Of a stretch of DNA of 64,000 bases, positions 8,391-16,832 are shown one piece after another. The position numbers and the translations under genes are program-made. Under the pieces are notes generated by a model that was not told where the DNA came from, did not search any database, and saw only the letters and a program-made list of their open reading frames with translations. Origin of the DNA: an uncultured Bacteroidota bacterium (GTDB lineage Bacteria; Bacteroidota; Bacteroidia; Flavobacteriales; Flavobacteriaceae). How positions within the stretch are numbered: the first letter of the stretch is position 1; every line of letters begins with the position of its first letter. Location of the stretch: assembly GCA_903838055.1 (NCBI GenBank), contig CAILWV010000015.1, positions 1 to 64,000 of the forward strand. Direction: 5' to 3'.

Positions 8391-9056
8391 CTAATCTAAT
8401 TTATTGATGTAGTAGTTTGGATATTTACTAGCTACAAATGTAAATTGATTTTTCGACAACGGCTGATTGCTTTTGAAAGAATTAACAGTCAAGGTTGTTT
8501 TTGTGCCATTTTTCCCAATTTCAATAAGGTTGTTAATGGTTTTAGTTTGAATATCAATTCCTAATAGTATTTCTTTTCGTTGGTCTTTATTGCTATTTGG
8601 AGTTAATTTTATGTATTGAATTTTACGGCCATTAATATTTTGAGAGATATCCCAAGTAAATTTATATCCGCTATTGAAAAAAGTCAACATTTTGGAAGGG
8701 GTAATTGCTTTTTCGTCACTATCGTTAACATTAGAAACAGTAACCTCTTCGTCCTCAGGAACTATTGTGTATGTTTTTTTACCGTCAAAAATCTTAGTTA
8801 CCCCCATAAAGTTTAAGATATATTTATTGCCTTGTAGGGTAACATTTCCTTTACTAGTTTGATTGATATTTTCTTTAGAATTATTTAAAACATATTTAAA
8901 GTCAATTACAATATTATCGTAACTTTTTATTTTTGCTGTTACTTCATCTAATAAAGATTTTGCTTTTTTGTCTTGTGCATTAGTAATTAAGCTAAACCCT
9001 AATAAAAGCAAGGTTACAGTTAAAAATTTACTTATTTTATTAATCATTTTGTTCAT
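8391..9056 (-). CDS. lolA: LolA-like outer-membrane lipoprotein carrier
   Basis: This 221-residue protein has an N-terminal signal peptide ending near TNAQ (about residue 28). The LolA beta-barrel half-shell pattern follows: IDFKYVLNN, GNVTLQGNKYILNFMGVTKIFDGKKTYTIVP, and a C-terminal EILLGIDIQTKTI segment. LolA proteins carry lipoproteins across the periplasm from LolCDE to the outer membrane. The gene starts inside the end of ftsK (17 nt overlap; a second ATG at 9047 would give 8 nt). It lies directly before lptF/G, placing two envelope-transport genes behind the division translocase. Confidence 0.88.
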   Translation of the reverse strand: MNKMINKISKFLTVTLLLLGFSLITNAQDKKAKSLLDEVTAKIKSYDNIVIDFKYVLNNSKENINQTSKGNVTLQGNKYILNFMGVTKIFDGKKTYTIVPEDEEVTVSNVNDSDEKAITPSKMLTFFNSGYKFTWDISQNINGRKIQYIKLTPNSNKDQRKEILLGIDIQTKTINNLIEIGKNGTKTTLTVNSFKSNQPLSKNQFTFVASKYPNYYINKLD

Positions 9057-11511
9057 CGTTTAAAAATTGATCTAGGGAAACTAAATCGGATATGTTAACA
9101 CTTCTGGCTTTACTGCCTTCAAATGGACCGACAATTCCTGCTGCTTCCAATTGATCAATAAGTCTACCGGCACGGTTATATCCAAGTTTTAATTTTCTTT
9201 GCAATAATGATGCCGAACCTTGTTGTGCTGTTACAATAATTTCTGCAGCTTCTCTAAACATGCTGTCTCTCTCTGAAATATCAATATCTAATTTTACATT
9301 GCCTTCTTCTCCTACATATTCAGGAAGTAAATAAGCTGTAGCATAGGCTTTTTGAGAACCAATATAATCTACTATTTTTTCTACTTCTGGAGTATCTACA
9401 AAAGCACATTGAACTCTAACTAAATCATTTCCATTGGTGTAAAGCATATCACCTCTACCAATTAATTGATCTGCTCCTCCAGTATCTAAAATAGTTCTTG
9501 AATCAATTTTAGAGGTAACTCTAAAAGCAATTCTAGCAGGAAAGTTTGCCTTAATCATACCAGTAATAACATTTACTGAAGGTCTTTGTGTAGCGATAAT
9601 TAAGTGAATTCCAATGGCACGTGCAAGTTGTGCTAATCGAGCAATGGGAGTTTCCACTTCTTTACCTGCTGTCATAATTAAATCTGCAAACTCGTCGACT
9701 ACCAAAACAATATATGGCAAAAAGCGATGTCCGTTTTCTGGATTTAATTTTCTAGATTTAAATTTTTCATTATATTCTTTAATATTTCGAACCATTGCAT
9801 CCTTTAATAAAGAATAACGGTTGTCCATTTCAATGCAAAGTGAATTTAAAGTATTGATTACCTTGCTGTTGTCTGTGATGATTGCATCTTCAGAATCTGG
9901 AAGTTTAGCTAAATAATGTCTTTCAATTTTATTAAAAAGTGTTAATTCCACTTTCTTTGGATCTACTAAAACAAATTTTACTTCTGCAGGATGTTTTTTA
10001 TATAGTAATGAAGTTAAAACAGCATTTAATCCTACTGATTTTCCTTGACCAGTTGCTCCAGCCATAAGAAGGTGAGGCATTTTAGCCAAATCGACAACAA
10101 AAGTTTCATTGGATATTGTTTTTCCTAAAGCAATTGGGAGCTCCATTTCTGCTTCTTGAAATTTTGCCGAACCAATAACCGTTTTCATAGGAACCATAGT
10201 TGGATTCTTATTTGGCACTTCTATTCCAATTGTTCCTTTGCCAGGAATTGGTGCAATAATACGAATTCCTAGTGCTGCTAGTGAAAGTGCTATATCGTCT
10301 TCTAAGCTTTTTATTTTAGAAATACGAATGCCAGCTTCAGGAACTATTTCATACAATGTTACCGACGGACCAACGGTTGCTTTAATTTGTGCAATTTCTA
10401 TTTTATAATTACGAAGTGTTTCAACAATATTATTTTTATTTTCTTCTAATTCGGCTTGGTTGATAGTAATTCCAACGGATGAATATTCTTTTAATAAATC
10501 AATTGTTGGGAATTTATAATTAGAAAGTTCTAATGTTGGATCAAATAAACCAAAATCAGCAACCAATTTAGATGCTAAATTTTCTTCTACAATGTCTTCT
10601 TCAACAGCCTTTTCAATTACAAATACTTCCTCTGCAAATGGTTTTTCTTCTGTTTCGTTAATTTGTAATTCGGGACCTAGTGGATTATTTTTTGGTTCTG
10701 ATTTTAATGTCGGTTCTAAATCAATTTCCGAATAACTAGAAATCGTTGGTTTTAATGCTTCTTTATTTAATTCAAACTGTGAAACAGGTTTTAGAATAGG
10801 TTCTTCAATTAATTCTTCTAATTCGTCATTATTGTCTTCAACTGCGTATTCTTCTAAATTATAAGCAGAGGACTTGTAATCATTTAATTGCATTTCTGCT
10901 AAATCTTCTCTCATTTGTTTTTGTCTGTTTTCGAAAAAAGTTTTAATTCCGTCAGGAGAAACTTTAACTCTAAAATATAAGAATAGGATTATTCCAAATA
11001 ATAAAATTAGAACAGTACCAATATTTCCTACAAAAATCCTAAGAAAATCATTCAATTCAAAGCCAAGAGTACCGCCTAGATTTGGATAGGAACTTCCTAA
11101 AAACCCAAGTGTAACAGAAGCGATTAACAGCACATATAAATCCCAAAACCAAATTGCTCTTAATTTTTTTAAAGATAAGTCCATTATCAAATAAAGTCCT
11201 GTTAAGAAAAATATCTTTACAAAAATAAAGGATGCAATTCCGAATCCATTTTGAATAAATAATTGTGATAATTGACTACCAATCCATCCAGCCCAATTGC
11301 CAGATTCCGTTTTTAAACTTGGTGATTGGTCGTAATTGCTCATGTCATTATCACCATAAATAAATGACGAAACAAATGCGACTAGCAATCCTATGGAAAT
11401 AAAAATTAAAAAGAATCCAAGAATTACTTTATAATGTCTCTTTATTTTCCAAGGAAGTTTTTCTTCCGGAAGATCGGATTTGGTATCTGCTTTCTTTGTT
11501 GTTTTTGCCAT
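9040..11511 (-). CDS. ftsK: DNA translocase FtsK/SpoIIIE
   Basis: At 823 residues, FtsK pumps chromosomal DNA through the closing septum. Four N-terminal transmembrane segments (about 26-195) precede a short acidic linker (about 215-330), much shorter than in E. coli FtsK. The alpha/beta motor domain carries Walker A (GATGQGKS, near 480-487) and Walker B (VLVVDEFADL, near 605-614), followed by IATQRPSVNVITG. The C-terminal gamma winged helix (LQRKLKLGYNRAGRLIDQLE) would read KOPS-type polarity sites. It is the first gene of the ftsK-lolA-lptF/G-ribB run. Confidence 0.96.
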   Translation of the reverse strand: MAKTTKKADTKSDLPEEKLPWKIKRHYKVILGFFLIFISIGLLVAFVSSFIYGDNDMSNYDQSPSLKTESGNWAGWIGSQLSQLFIQNGFGIASFIFVKIFFLTGLYLIMDLSLKKLRAIWFWDLYVLLIASVTLGFLGSSYPNLGGTLGFELNDFLRIFVGNIGTVLILLFGIILFLYFRVKVSPDGIKTFFENRQKQMREDLAEMQLNDYKSSAYNLEEYAVEDNNDELEELIEEPILKPVSQFELNKEALKPTISSYSEIDLEPTLKSEPKNNPLGPELQINETEEKPFAEEVFVIEKAVEEDIVEENLASKLVADFGLFDPTLELSNYKFPTIDLLKEYSSVGITINQAELEENKNNIVETLRNYKIEIAQIKATVGPSVTLYEIVPEAGIRISKIKSLEDDIALSLAALGIRIIAPIPGKGTIGIEVPNKNPTMVPMKTVIGSAKFQEAEMELPIALGKTISNETFVVDLAKMPHLLMAGATGQGKSVGLNAVLTSLLYKKHPAEVKFVLVDPKKVELTLFNKIERHYLAKLPDSEDAIITDNSKVINTLNSLCIEMDNRYSLLKDAMVRNIKEYNEKFKSRKLNPENGHRFLPYIVLVVDEFADLIMTAGKEVETPIARLAQLARAIGIHLIIATQRPSVNVITGMIKANFPARIAFRVTSKIDSRTILDTGGADQLIGRGDMLYTNGNDLVRVQCAFVDTPEVEKIVDYIGSQKAYATAYLLPEYVGEEGNVKLDIDISERDSMFREAAEIIVTAQQGSASLLQRKLKLGYNRAGRLIDQLEAAGIVGPFEGSKARSVNISDLVSLDQFLNDEQND

Positions 11512-11544
11512 TTTTTATTTAAATAATGCTATAAATATAAAAAT

Positions 11545-11916
11545 TTATATTTTAGGAATATATATCATACATCCAATCGTAACCGCTGTTAGTGCAGCAA
11601 AGAATACAGCACCAGCTGCAATGTCTTTAATAAAACCAATTTTTTTATGAAATTCAGGGTGAATAAAATCGGCTACTTTTTCAACAGCTGTATTAATACC
11701 TTCTACTCCAAGCACAAAACCGATTGCTAATGTTTGAATCATCCATTCTTCATGGGAAATGTGAAAATAAAAACCAGCAAATATCATTAAGATTCCAATT
11801 GAAGACTGAACCATAATGCTGTGTTCGGTAGTTATTAGTTTTAATGCGCCTTTTAAAGCAAAGCCCATGCTTTTAAATCTACCAGTAAAAAAATTTTTAT
11901 CTCTTTCAAATTCCAT
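11545..11916 (-). CDS. dgkA: Diacylglycerol/undecaprenol kinase (DgkA family)
   Basis: The 123-residue membrane protein has three transmembrane segments and the family's conserved active-site sequence GVEGINTAVEKVADF (about 70-84), plus KDIAAGAVFFAALTA near the end. Members phosphorylate diacylglycerol or undecaprenol in the inner membrane; the Gram-positive-like members are undecaprenol kinases, and the substrate cannot be chosen here. It lies 10 nt after tpx and 33 nt before ftsK, so it is probably cotranscribed with one or both. Confidence 0.92.
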   Translation of the reverse strand: MEFERDKNFFTGRFKSMGFALKGALKLITTEHSIMVQSSIGILMIFAGFYFHISHEEWMIQTLAIGFVLGVEGINTAVEKVADFIHPEFHKKIGFIKDIAAGAVFFAALTAVTIGCMIYIPKI

Positions 11917-11926
11917 AATAAAATTA

Positions 11927-12424
11927 TTATAGTGACGCTAAAGCAGCTTCATAGTTTGGTTCGTCTGCAATTTCACCAACTTGTTCTGTATATTGTACTA
12001 TGCCGTTTTCATCTAATATTAAAACTGCTCTAGAGTGTAATCCTGAAAGCGGTCCATCTATTATTTCCAAGCCATAGTCTTTTCCGAAGTTACCAGTATT
12101 AAAATCAGATAAATTTAATACATTTTCAAGTCCTTCTGCTCCACAAAATCGTTTTTGAGCAAATGGTAAATCTCTTGAAATGCATAATACTTTAGTATTT
12201 TCTAAATTAGTTGCTTTTGTATTAAATGTTCTTACAGATGTAGCACAGGTTCCTGTATCAATACTAGGAAAAATATTTAATACCAATTTAGTGCCTTTAA
12301 AATCAGAAAGTGAAACAATACTTAAATCGTTTTGTACTAATTGAAAATCAGGTGCTGAAGTACCTACTAGAGGTAATTTGCCATTTGTATTTATTGCGTT
12401 TCCGCCTAAAGTAATTGCTGCCAT
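11927..12424 (-). CDS. tpx: Thiol peroxidase (atypical 2-Cys peroxiredoxin)
   Basis: This is a 165-residue Tpx, the usual length. The peroxidatic cysteine is C60 in [15 protein letters not shown] and the resolving cysteine is C94 in RFCGAEG, at almost the same positions as in E. coli Tpx (61 and 95). The arginine near the end ([13 protein letters not shown]) belongs to the active site. It reduces hydroperoxides using thioredoxin, and trxB and thioredoxins are present in the window. It is the first gene before dgkA and ftsK and has its own likely promoter box 22 nt upstream. Confidence 0.95.
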   Translation of the reverse strand: MAAITLGGNAINTNGKLPLVGTSAPDFQLVQNDLSIVSLSDFKGTKLVLNIFPSIDTGTCATSVRTFNTKATNLENTKVLCISRDLPFAQKRFCGAEGLENVLNLSDFNTGNFGKDYGLEIIDGPLSGLHSRAVLILDENGIVQYTEQVGEIADEPNYEAALASL

Positions 12425-12446
12425 TTTATTTATGTTTTTTAGAGTT

Positions 12447-12454
12447 CAAAAATA
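12447..12454 (-). promoter_or_regulatory. Candidate -7 box for tpx
   Basis: On the minus strand these bases read TATTTTTG, an exact match to the Bacteroidetes -7 consensus TAnnTTTG, 22 nt before the tpx ATG. No TTG was found at the expected -33 distance, so the assignment rests on one box. Confidence 0.4.
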
Positions 12455-12544
12455 GTAAAAAATTATTTGGAATTAAGGGCTTGAAATCAGGAATTTTCTT
12501 GCTCTATTTTTTTTAAAATTTATAGATATTAATTTTTCTTATTT

Positions 12545-12576
12545 ATTATTATATTGTAATATTGCAATATAATAAT
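12545..12576 (+). promoter_or_regulatory. Probable ArsR operator, 32-bp near-perfect palindrome
   Basis: These 32 bases are a palindrome with only one mismatched pair (12557/12564). The 12-base arms are 12545-12556 and 12565-12576. The centre is 27 nt before the arsR start, so the site must overlap the promoter. ArsR/SmtB repressors bind such long AT-rich inverted repeats and leave when arsenite binds their cysteines, so autoregulation of the ars operon is the natural reading. Binding itself is inferred. Confidence 0.7.
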
Positions 12577-12587
12577 TTAACAACATT

Positions 12588-12911
12588 ATGGGAGCATCCA
12601 AATCTGAATTTTTTTCTGTAGAACAGAATGAGATGGCAAACTTGTTCAAAGCCATGTCTCATCCAGCAAGAGTAGCAATTGTAAATTATTTATTGAGTGT
12701 AGACGCCTGTATTTGTGGAGATATTGTAAACGAATTACCATTGGCTCAGCCTACTATTTCACAGCATTTAAAAGAGTTGAAAAATGCCAATATAATAAAA
12801 GGAACTATAGAGGGAACTGCAATTTGTTACTGTATTAATGTTGAAACAATTCAAAAAATTGAAACGTATTTTAGTTCCATTACAATTCAATTAAAAAACA
12901 AATGTTGTTGA
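12588..12911 (+). CDS. arsR: ArsR-family arsenic-responsive repressor
   Basis: This 107-residue protein has the ArsR/SmtB winged helix: MANLFKAMSHPARVAIVNYL is the family start and PTISQHLKELKNANII is the recognition helix. The metalloid site is likely C41 and C43 (ACICGDIV), matching the CxC of ArsR helix alpha3. The protein also ends in two cysteines (C106-C107), which could be extra ligands. It is the first gene of the operon arsR-DUF6428-arsC-acr3 and sits directly behind the palindrome it probably binds. Confidence 0.92.
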   Translation: MGASKSEFFSVEQNEMANLFKAMSHPARVAIVNYLLSVDACICGDIVNELPLAQPTISQHLKELKNANIIKGTIEGTAICYCINVETIQKIETYFSSITIQLKNKCC

Positions 12912-12995
12912 TATTAAAATCGATGTATTCTCAGGAAAATTTAGACTTTTCTTGACTTCTAACAATCCAATAAAGCAAACCTTTAAATATTAAAT

Positions 12996-13472
12996 ATGAA
13001 ACTATCTGAAATTAAAACTGAATTAAAAAAACTATCTCAAATAGCATTTCAACTTCCGGATGGTGAATTGGTGCCAAGTCATTTTCATGTTACTGAAGTT
13101 GGTAAAATATCCAAACATTTTATTGATTGTGGAGGTGTAGTTAGGAAGGAAGAAGTAGCAAATTTCCAACTATGGGAAGCTAATGATTTTGACCATCGTT
13201 TGCATCCTGAAAAATTAATTCATATAATTGAATTATCCGAAGATAAATTGGAAATCCCTGATTTAGAAATTGAAGTAGAATACCAAATGAAGGAAACTAT
13301 CGGTAAATTTGATTTAAAGTTTGATGGGACTAACTTTCAGTTAGTGTCCAAATTAACGGATTGTTTAGCTAAAGATAAATGTGGTATTCCTACAGAAAAA
13401 CTTAAAATGAAAATAGGCGAGTGGAAGGTGAAAGAAAATTCATGTTGTACTCCAAATTCAAATTGTTGTTAA
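12996..13472 (+). CDS. DUF6428 family protein of arsenic operons
   Basis: The 158-residue protein of unknown function is recognised by LPDGELVPSHFHVTEVG and IDCGGVVRKEEVANFQLW, which I associate with DUF6428 proteins next to ars genes in Bacteroidetes. The VPSHFHVTE histidines and a late C-x(4-5)-C segment (DCLAKDKCG) could bind metal. The tail ends in two vicinal cysteine pairs, C150-C151 and C157-C158, which suit arsenite binding. A role as arsenite chaperone or resistance accessory is inference. It lies 84 nt after arsR and 17 nt before arsC. Confidence 0.75.
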   Translation: MKLSEIKTELKKLSQIAFQLPDGELVPSHFHVTEVGKISKHFIDCGGVVRKEEVANFQLWEANDFDHRLHPEKLIHIIELSEDKLEIPDLEIEVEYQMKETIGKFDLKFDGTNFQLVSKLTDCLAKDKCGIPTEKLKMKIGEWKVKENSCCTPNSNCC

Positions 13473-13489
13473 TTTAAGATAATAAATTT

Positions 13490-14098
13490 ATGAGTCCAGA
13501 ATTATTAAAAAAAGTAAAAGAAATTTCAACTATCACTGTTCCTGAAGAACGAAAAGATGTGCTAAAACCTTTAATTGGTTATATTCAAAACAAAATAGAT
13601 TTAAATCAAGATATTCGCTTGAATTTTATTTGCACACACAATTCTCGAAGAAGTCATTTGTCTCAAATATGGGCACAAACTATGGCTTTTCAATTTAGAA
13701 TTTCAAAAGTGTTTTGTTATTCGGGAGGAACTGAGGCAACCGCAATGTTTCCTAAAGTAGCAGAAACCTTAGGTAATCAAGGGTTTCATATTCAGAAATT
13801 AAGTCATGAGAATAATCCAGTTTATGCTGTTAAATATGATGAAAATCAGGCTGCAATAATCTGTTTTTCTAAAAAGTATAAGGATGATTTTAATCCTAAA
13901 AATAACTTTGCAGCAATCATGACTTGTAATAATGCTGACGAAGGTTGTCCAATAGTCTTTGGTGCTGATGCTAGATTTCCTGTAAAATATAATGATCCAA
14001 AAGCATTTGATGAAACCGAATTGATGAATGAAAAATATGCAGAACGTAGCTTGGAAATTGCGTCCGAAATGTATTTTGTCTTTTCTCAAATAAAATAA
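13490..14098 (+). CDS. arsC: Thioredoxin-coupled arsenate reductase (LMW-PTPase fold)
   Basis: The 202-residue protein has the P-loop FICTHNSRRSH with Cx5R (C48 to R54), as in low-molecular-weight tyrosine phosphatases and the arsenate reductases derived from them. The later pair C146-x6-C153 (TCNNADEGCP) matches the Cys82/Cys89 pair of the thioredoxin-linked ArsC of S. aureus, and VKYNDP parallels its DDP ending. The full three-cysteine relay is therefore present, which supports real arsenate reductase activity rather than only phosphatase activity. It has an N-terminal extension of about 40 residues compared with that enzyme. Confidence 0.88.
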   Translation: MSPELLKKVKEISTITVPEERKDVLKPLIGYIQNKIDLNQDIRLNFICTHNSRRSHLSQIWAQTMAFQFRISKVFCYSGGTEATAMFPKVAETLGNQGFHIQKLSHENNPVYAVKYDENQAAIICFSKKYKDDFNPKNNFAAIMTCNNADEGCPIVFGADARFPVKYNDPKAFDETELMNEKYAERSLEIASEMYFVFSQIK

Positions 14099-14164
14099 CA
14101 ACTATTTTTTATACTATTTTCAAAAATCAAATGGATTTTAATAACTGTTACTTACTACTAAATA

Positions 14165-15193
14165 ATGAAAAAACATCTTAATTTTCTAGATCGATTTTTA
14201 ACTCTTTGGATATTTTTAGCAATGCTAATTGGAGTTGGTATTGGATATTTTATTCCAAATTCAGCAGATTTCATAAATTCATTTTCAAGAGGAACTACTA
14301 ATATTCCATTGGCAATTGGTTTAATTCTAATGATGTATCCACCATTAACTAAAGTTGATTTTAGTAAGATTCCGATAATGTTTAAGAAACCCAAAATTCT
14401 ATTGGCTTCCTTTATTATCACTTGGATTGTTGGTCCGTTTTTAATGTTTTTACTTTCAATTTTCTTTCTTAAAGATTATCCCGAATATATGACTGGATTA
14501 ATCATTATTGGATTAGCGCCATGCATTGCAATGGTAATCGTTTGGAATGAGCTAGCCGAAGGAAATCGTGAATTAACAGCAGGTTTGGTTGGGATAAATA
14601 GTTTGTTACAAGTTTTATTTTTTAGTTTATATGCCTATTTTTATTTAGAAATAATGCTCCCTTTATTCGGAATTAAGGGATTGAAATTAAATATCACTAT
14701 TTTTCAAATTGCAACCACAGTTGGTGTTTACCTCGGAATACCGTTTACTTTAGCCGTAACTAGCCGATTTTTGATAAAAAAATACTTAGGAGATAAATGG
14801 TTCAATCAAAAATTCCTTCCTTTTGTATCTCCATTGACCTTAATAGCTTTGCTATTTACAATTGTCGTGATGTTTAGTTTAAAAGGCAAAATGATTGTTC
14901 AACTTCCTTTAGATGTTATTCGAATTGCTATTCCATTGGTAATTTTCTTTGCAATTATGTTTTTACTTATGTTTTTTGTAGGTAAAAAAGTAGGAGCAGA
15001 ATATCGGGATAATGCTGCTATTTCATTTACTGCATCTGGGAATAATTTTGAGTTAGCAATTGCAGTTTCTATTGGAGTTTTCGGAATAAACAGTGGACAA
15101 GCATTTGCAGGAGTAATTGGCCCTTTAGTAGAAGTTCCTGCATTGATTACCTTAGTAAATGTTGCTTTTTGGCTGAGGAAAAAGTATTATTAA
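14165..15193 (+). CDS. acr3: Arsenite efflux permease, ACR3 family
   Basis: This 342-residue membrane protein has about ten hydrophobic segments. ACR3 signatures are present: IGLAPCIAMVIVWNELAEGN with the essential cysteine (C120), GNNFELAIAVSIGVFGINSGQ, and GPLVEVP with the conserved glutamate (E323). It expels arsenite made by the reductase encoded upstream. It is the last gene of the operon, 66 nt after arsC, and is followed by a strong terminator. Confidence 0.95.
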   Translation: MKKHLNFLDRFLTLWIFLAMLIGVGIGYFIPNSADFINSFSRGTTNIPLAIGLILMMYPPLTKVDFSKIPIMFKKPKILLASFIITWIVGPFLMFLLSIFFLKDYPEYMTGLIIIGLAPCIAMVIVWNELAEGNRELTAGLVGINSLLQVLFFSLYAYFYLEIMLPLFGIKGLKLNITIFQIATTVGVYLGIPFTLAVTSRFLIKKYLGDKWFNQKFLPFVSPLTLIALLFTIVVMFSLKGKMIVQLPLDVIRIAIPLVIFFAIMFLLMFFVGKKVGAEYRDNAAISFTASGNNFELAIAVSIGVFGINSGQAFAGVIGPLVEVPALITLVNVAFWLRKKYY

Positions 15194-15220
15194 CATTAAG
15201 AAAGAGGGAAGTAATAATTA

Positions 15221-15263
15221 AAAAAAAACGCAAATTAAATTCATTTTAATTTGCGTTTTTTTT
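15221..15263. terminator. Bidirectional terminator between acr3 and the DUF6952 gene
   Basis: The 11-bp core stem (15229-15239 with 15245-15255) is flanked by an A8 and a T8 tract. It therefore works both for the plus-strand ars operon and for the minus-strand peroxiredoxin-thioredoxin-DUF6952 unit. Confidence 0.9.
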
Positions 15264-15277
15264 AGGATTACTAGATA

Positions 15278-15535
15278 TTATTTATCAATTGAACCTAATA
15301 CCCTTTTCATAAAATCATTCAATGCTTCTTTTTTATCTTTTCCTTCCTTAACCATTTTATTAACTTCTAAAGCACCATACATATTTGAAATTAATTCACC
15401 TATTACTTCTAATTCTTCGTCTTTTAGAGAAGAAACCTCACAAAGATTCTCAAGAACTTCGATCGTTTCGACTAAATAATCTTGGTCGTTTTCCTCAATG
15501 AATTGAGTTAAGTGTTTTATTACAGGTAATTTCAT
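15278..15535 (-). CDS. DUF6952 family small protein
   Basis: The 85-residue, all-helical, acidic protein starts MKLPVIKHLTQFIEEND and contains EVIGELISNMYGALEVNKM. It matches what I recall of the DUF6952 family, which sits next to peroxiredoxin and thioredoxin genes in Flavobacteria. No catalytic residue or cysteine pair stands out (one cysteine only). The ORF is open further upstream, but the ATG at 15535 is preferred because similarity begins there. Function unknown; the setting suggests a role tied to peroxide reduction. Confidence 0.75.
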   Translation of the reverse strand: MKLPVIKHLTQFIEENDQDYLVETIEVLENLCEVSSLKDEELEVIGELISNMYGALEVNKMVKEGKDKKEALNDFMKRVLGSIDK

Positions 15536-15611
15536 TTTTTTATTTTTTAAATTAGGTTCTGAGAAATTAATTTTTAAGGTCCTTAGCAACTAAGTAACTT
15601 TAAGTAAGAAT

Positions 15612-15923
15612 TTACTGAACTACTTCATTCACTAATTCTGTTAATACTTCTAATTTAGTTGTTTGACTTTGATTTACTAAAACTCCATTTTTGAACGTTG
15701 CAAAAGTTGGTAAATTATCAACTTTAGCTAATTTTCTAGATTCTGGGAATTTTTCAGCATCCACAATTAAAAAAGGAATACCTTCATTTTGTGAAGCCAG
15801 CATTTTAAATTTAGGCTTCATAATTCTACAATTTCCGCACCAAGACGCAGCATATTGAACTACAACTATATCATTTGATGCTATTACTTCTGATAAATTA
15901 TCTTGTTCTATTTCTGAAAACAT
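15612..15923 (-). CDS. Thioredoxin-family protein
   Basis: A 103-residue thioredoxin with active site WCGNC (C29, C32) and the cis-proline segment VDNLPTFATFKNG. It has no signal peptide and so acts in the cytoplasm. The position between peroxiredoxin and the DUF6952 gene suggests it is the reductant of the peroxiredoxin. WCGNC differs from the usual WCGPC, which normally changes redox potential, so it may be specialised. Confidence 0.9.
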   Translation of the reverse strand: MFSEIEQDNLSEVIASNDIVVVQYAASWCGNCRIMKPKFKMLASQNEGIPFLIVDAEKFPESRKLAKVDNLPTFATFKNGVLVNQSQTTKLEVLTELVNEVVQ

Positions 15924-16004
15924 ATTATTAAGGTTTCAATATCAATTGCAATGTTAAACTTCAATTATTTGATTTTAACATTGCAATTGTTTTTTTGTTA
16001 TTGA

Positions 16005-16640
16005 TTAGTGAGAAGCTAAATAAGAAGCAGTACTATTTCTATCTGCATTCATGGCATCTTTACCTTCTTCCCAGTTAGCAGGACAAACCTCACCTTTAGT
16101 TTGAACGTGAGTATACGCATCTACCAATCGAATATATTCGTGTACGTTTCTACCTAATGGCATGTCGTTTACACTTTCGTGGAAAATTTTACCATCCTCA
16201 TCAATTAGGTATGTCGCTCTAAAAGTCACATTAGAACCTTCAAGTATTTCATCGTTTAATTCTTCATCATAAACCCATTCTGCATCCAAAATATCTAAAG
16301 CTGCAGATAAGTTACGAGTAGTATCAGCTAAAATTGGGTAAGTAACTCCTTCAATTCCACCGTTGTTTTTAGGTGTATTTAACCAAGCAAAATGTACCTC
16401 ATTAGTGTCGCATGAAGCACCAATTACCATAGTATTTCTTTTTTCAAATTCTTGCAAAGCAGCTTGAAATGCATGTAATTCAGTTGGACATACAAAAGTA
16501 AAGTCTTTTGGATACCAAAATAAAACTACCTTTTTCTTGTTTTTTGTAGCTTCTTCAAGTACGTTAATTCTTAAGTTATCTCCCATAAAAGAGATTGCAT
16601 CTACTGTAATGTTTGGGAATTGTTTTCCTACTAAAGACAT
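16005..16640 (-). CDS. Typical 2-Cys peroxiredoxin (AhpC/Prx1 family)
   Basis: This 211-residue enzyme reduces hydrogen peroxide and organic hydroperoxides. The peroxidatic cysteine is C51 in DFTFVCPTE and the resolving cysteine is C186 in GEVCPANW. The C-terminal tail lacks the eukaryotic-type YF motif. It is the first gene of a three-gene unit with a thioredoxin and the DUF6952 protein, so thioredoxin rather than AhpF is its likely electron donor. Confidence 0.95.
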   Translation of the reverse strand: MSLVGKQFPNITVDAISFMGDNLRINVLEEATKNKKKVVLFWYPKDFTFVCPTELHAFQAALQEFEKRNTMVIGASCDTNEVHFAWLNTPKNNGGIEGVTYPILADTTRNLSAALDILDAEWVYDEELNDEILEGSNVTFRATYLIDEDGKIFHESVNDMPLGRNVHEYIRLVDAYTHVQTKGEVCPANWEEGKDAMNADRNSTASYLASH

Positions 16641-16793
16641 AATATATAATTTTAAGTTATTAATTTAATTCTAATGCAAAAATACGTATAATAGGACGTG
16701 TTGAATATTGTTATAGATTATATGTTTTTATAAAACAATAGTTTTTAGTTATAGTTCGTGTTTTTATTTTTTTAAAAGCCGTTGATATTATCT

Positions 16794-16801
16794 TATATTT
16801 G
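16794..16801 (+). promoter_or_regulatory. Candidate -7 box for the amino-acid permease gene
   Basis: The bases read TATATTTG, an exact TAnnTTTG match, 31 nt before the chosen permease start. The -33 region has only a T-rich stretch and no clear TTG. If this box is used, the longer ORF start at 16782 would lie upstream of the transcript, which supports the start at 16833. Confidence 0.45.
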
Positions 16802-16832
16802 TTTTTTCAATATCAAAACAAACATTAAATAT

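Noticed and set aside
13799..14101. 100-codon ORF antisense to arsC
   Set aside because: It lies fully within the conserved arsC on the other strand; its composition is that of a shadow frame.
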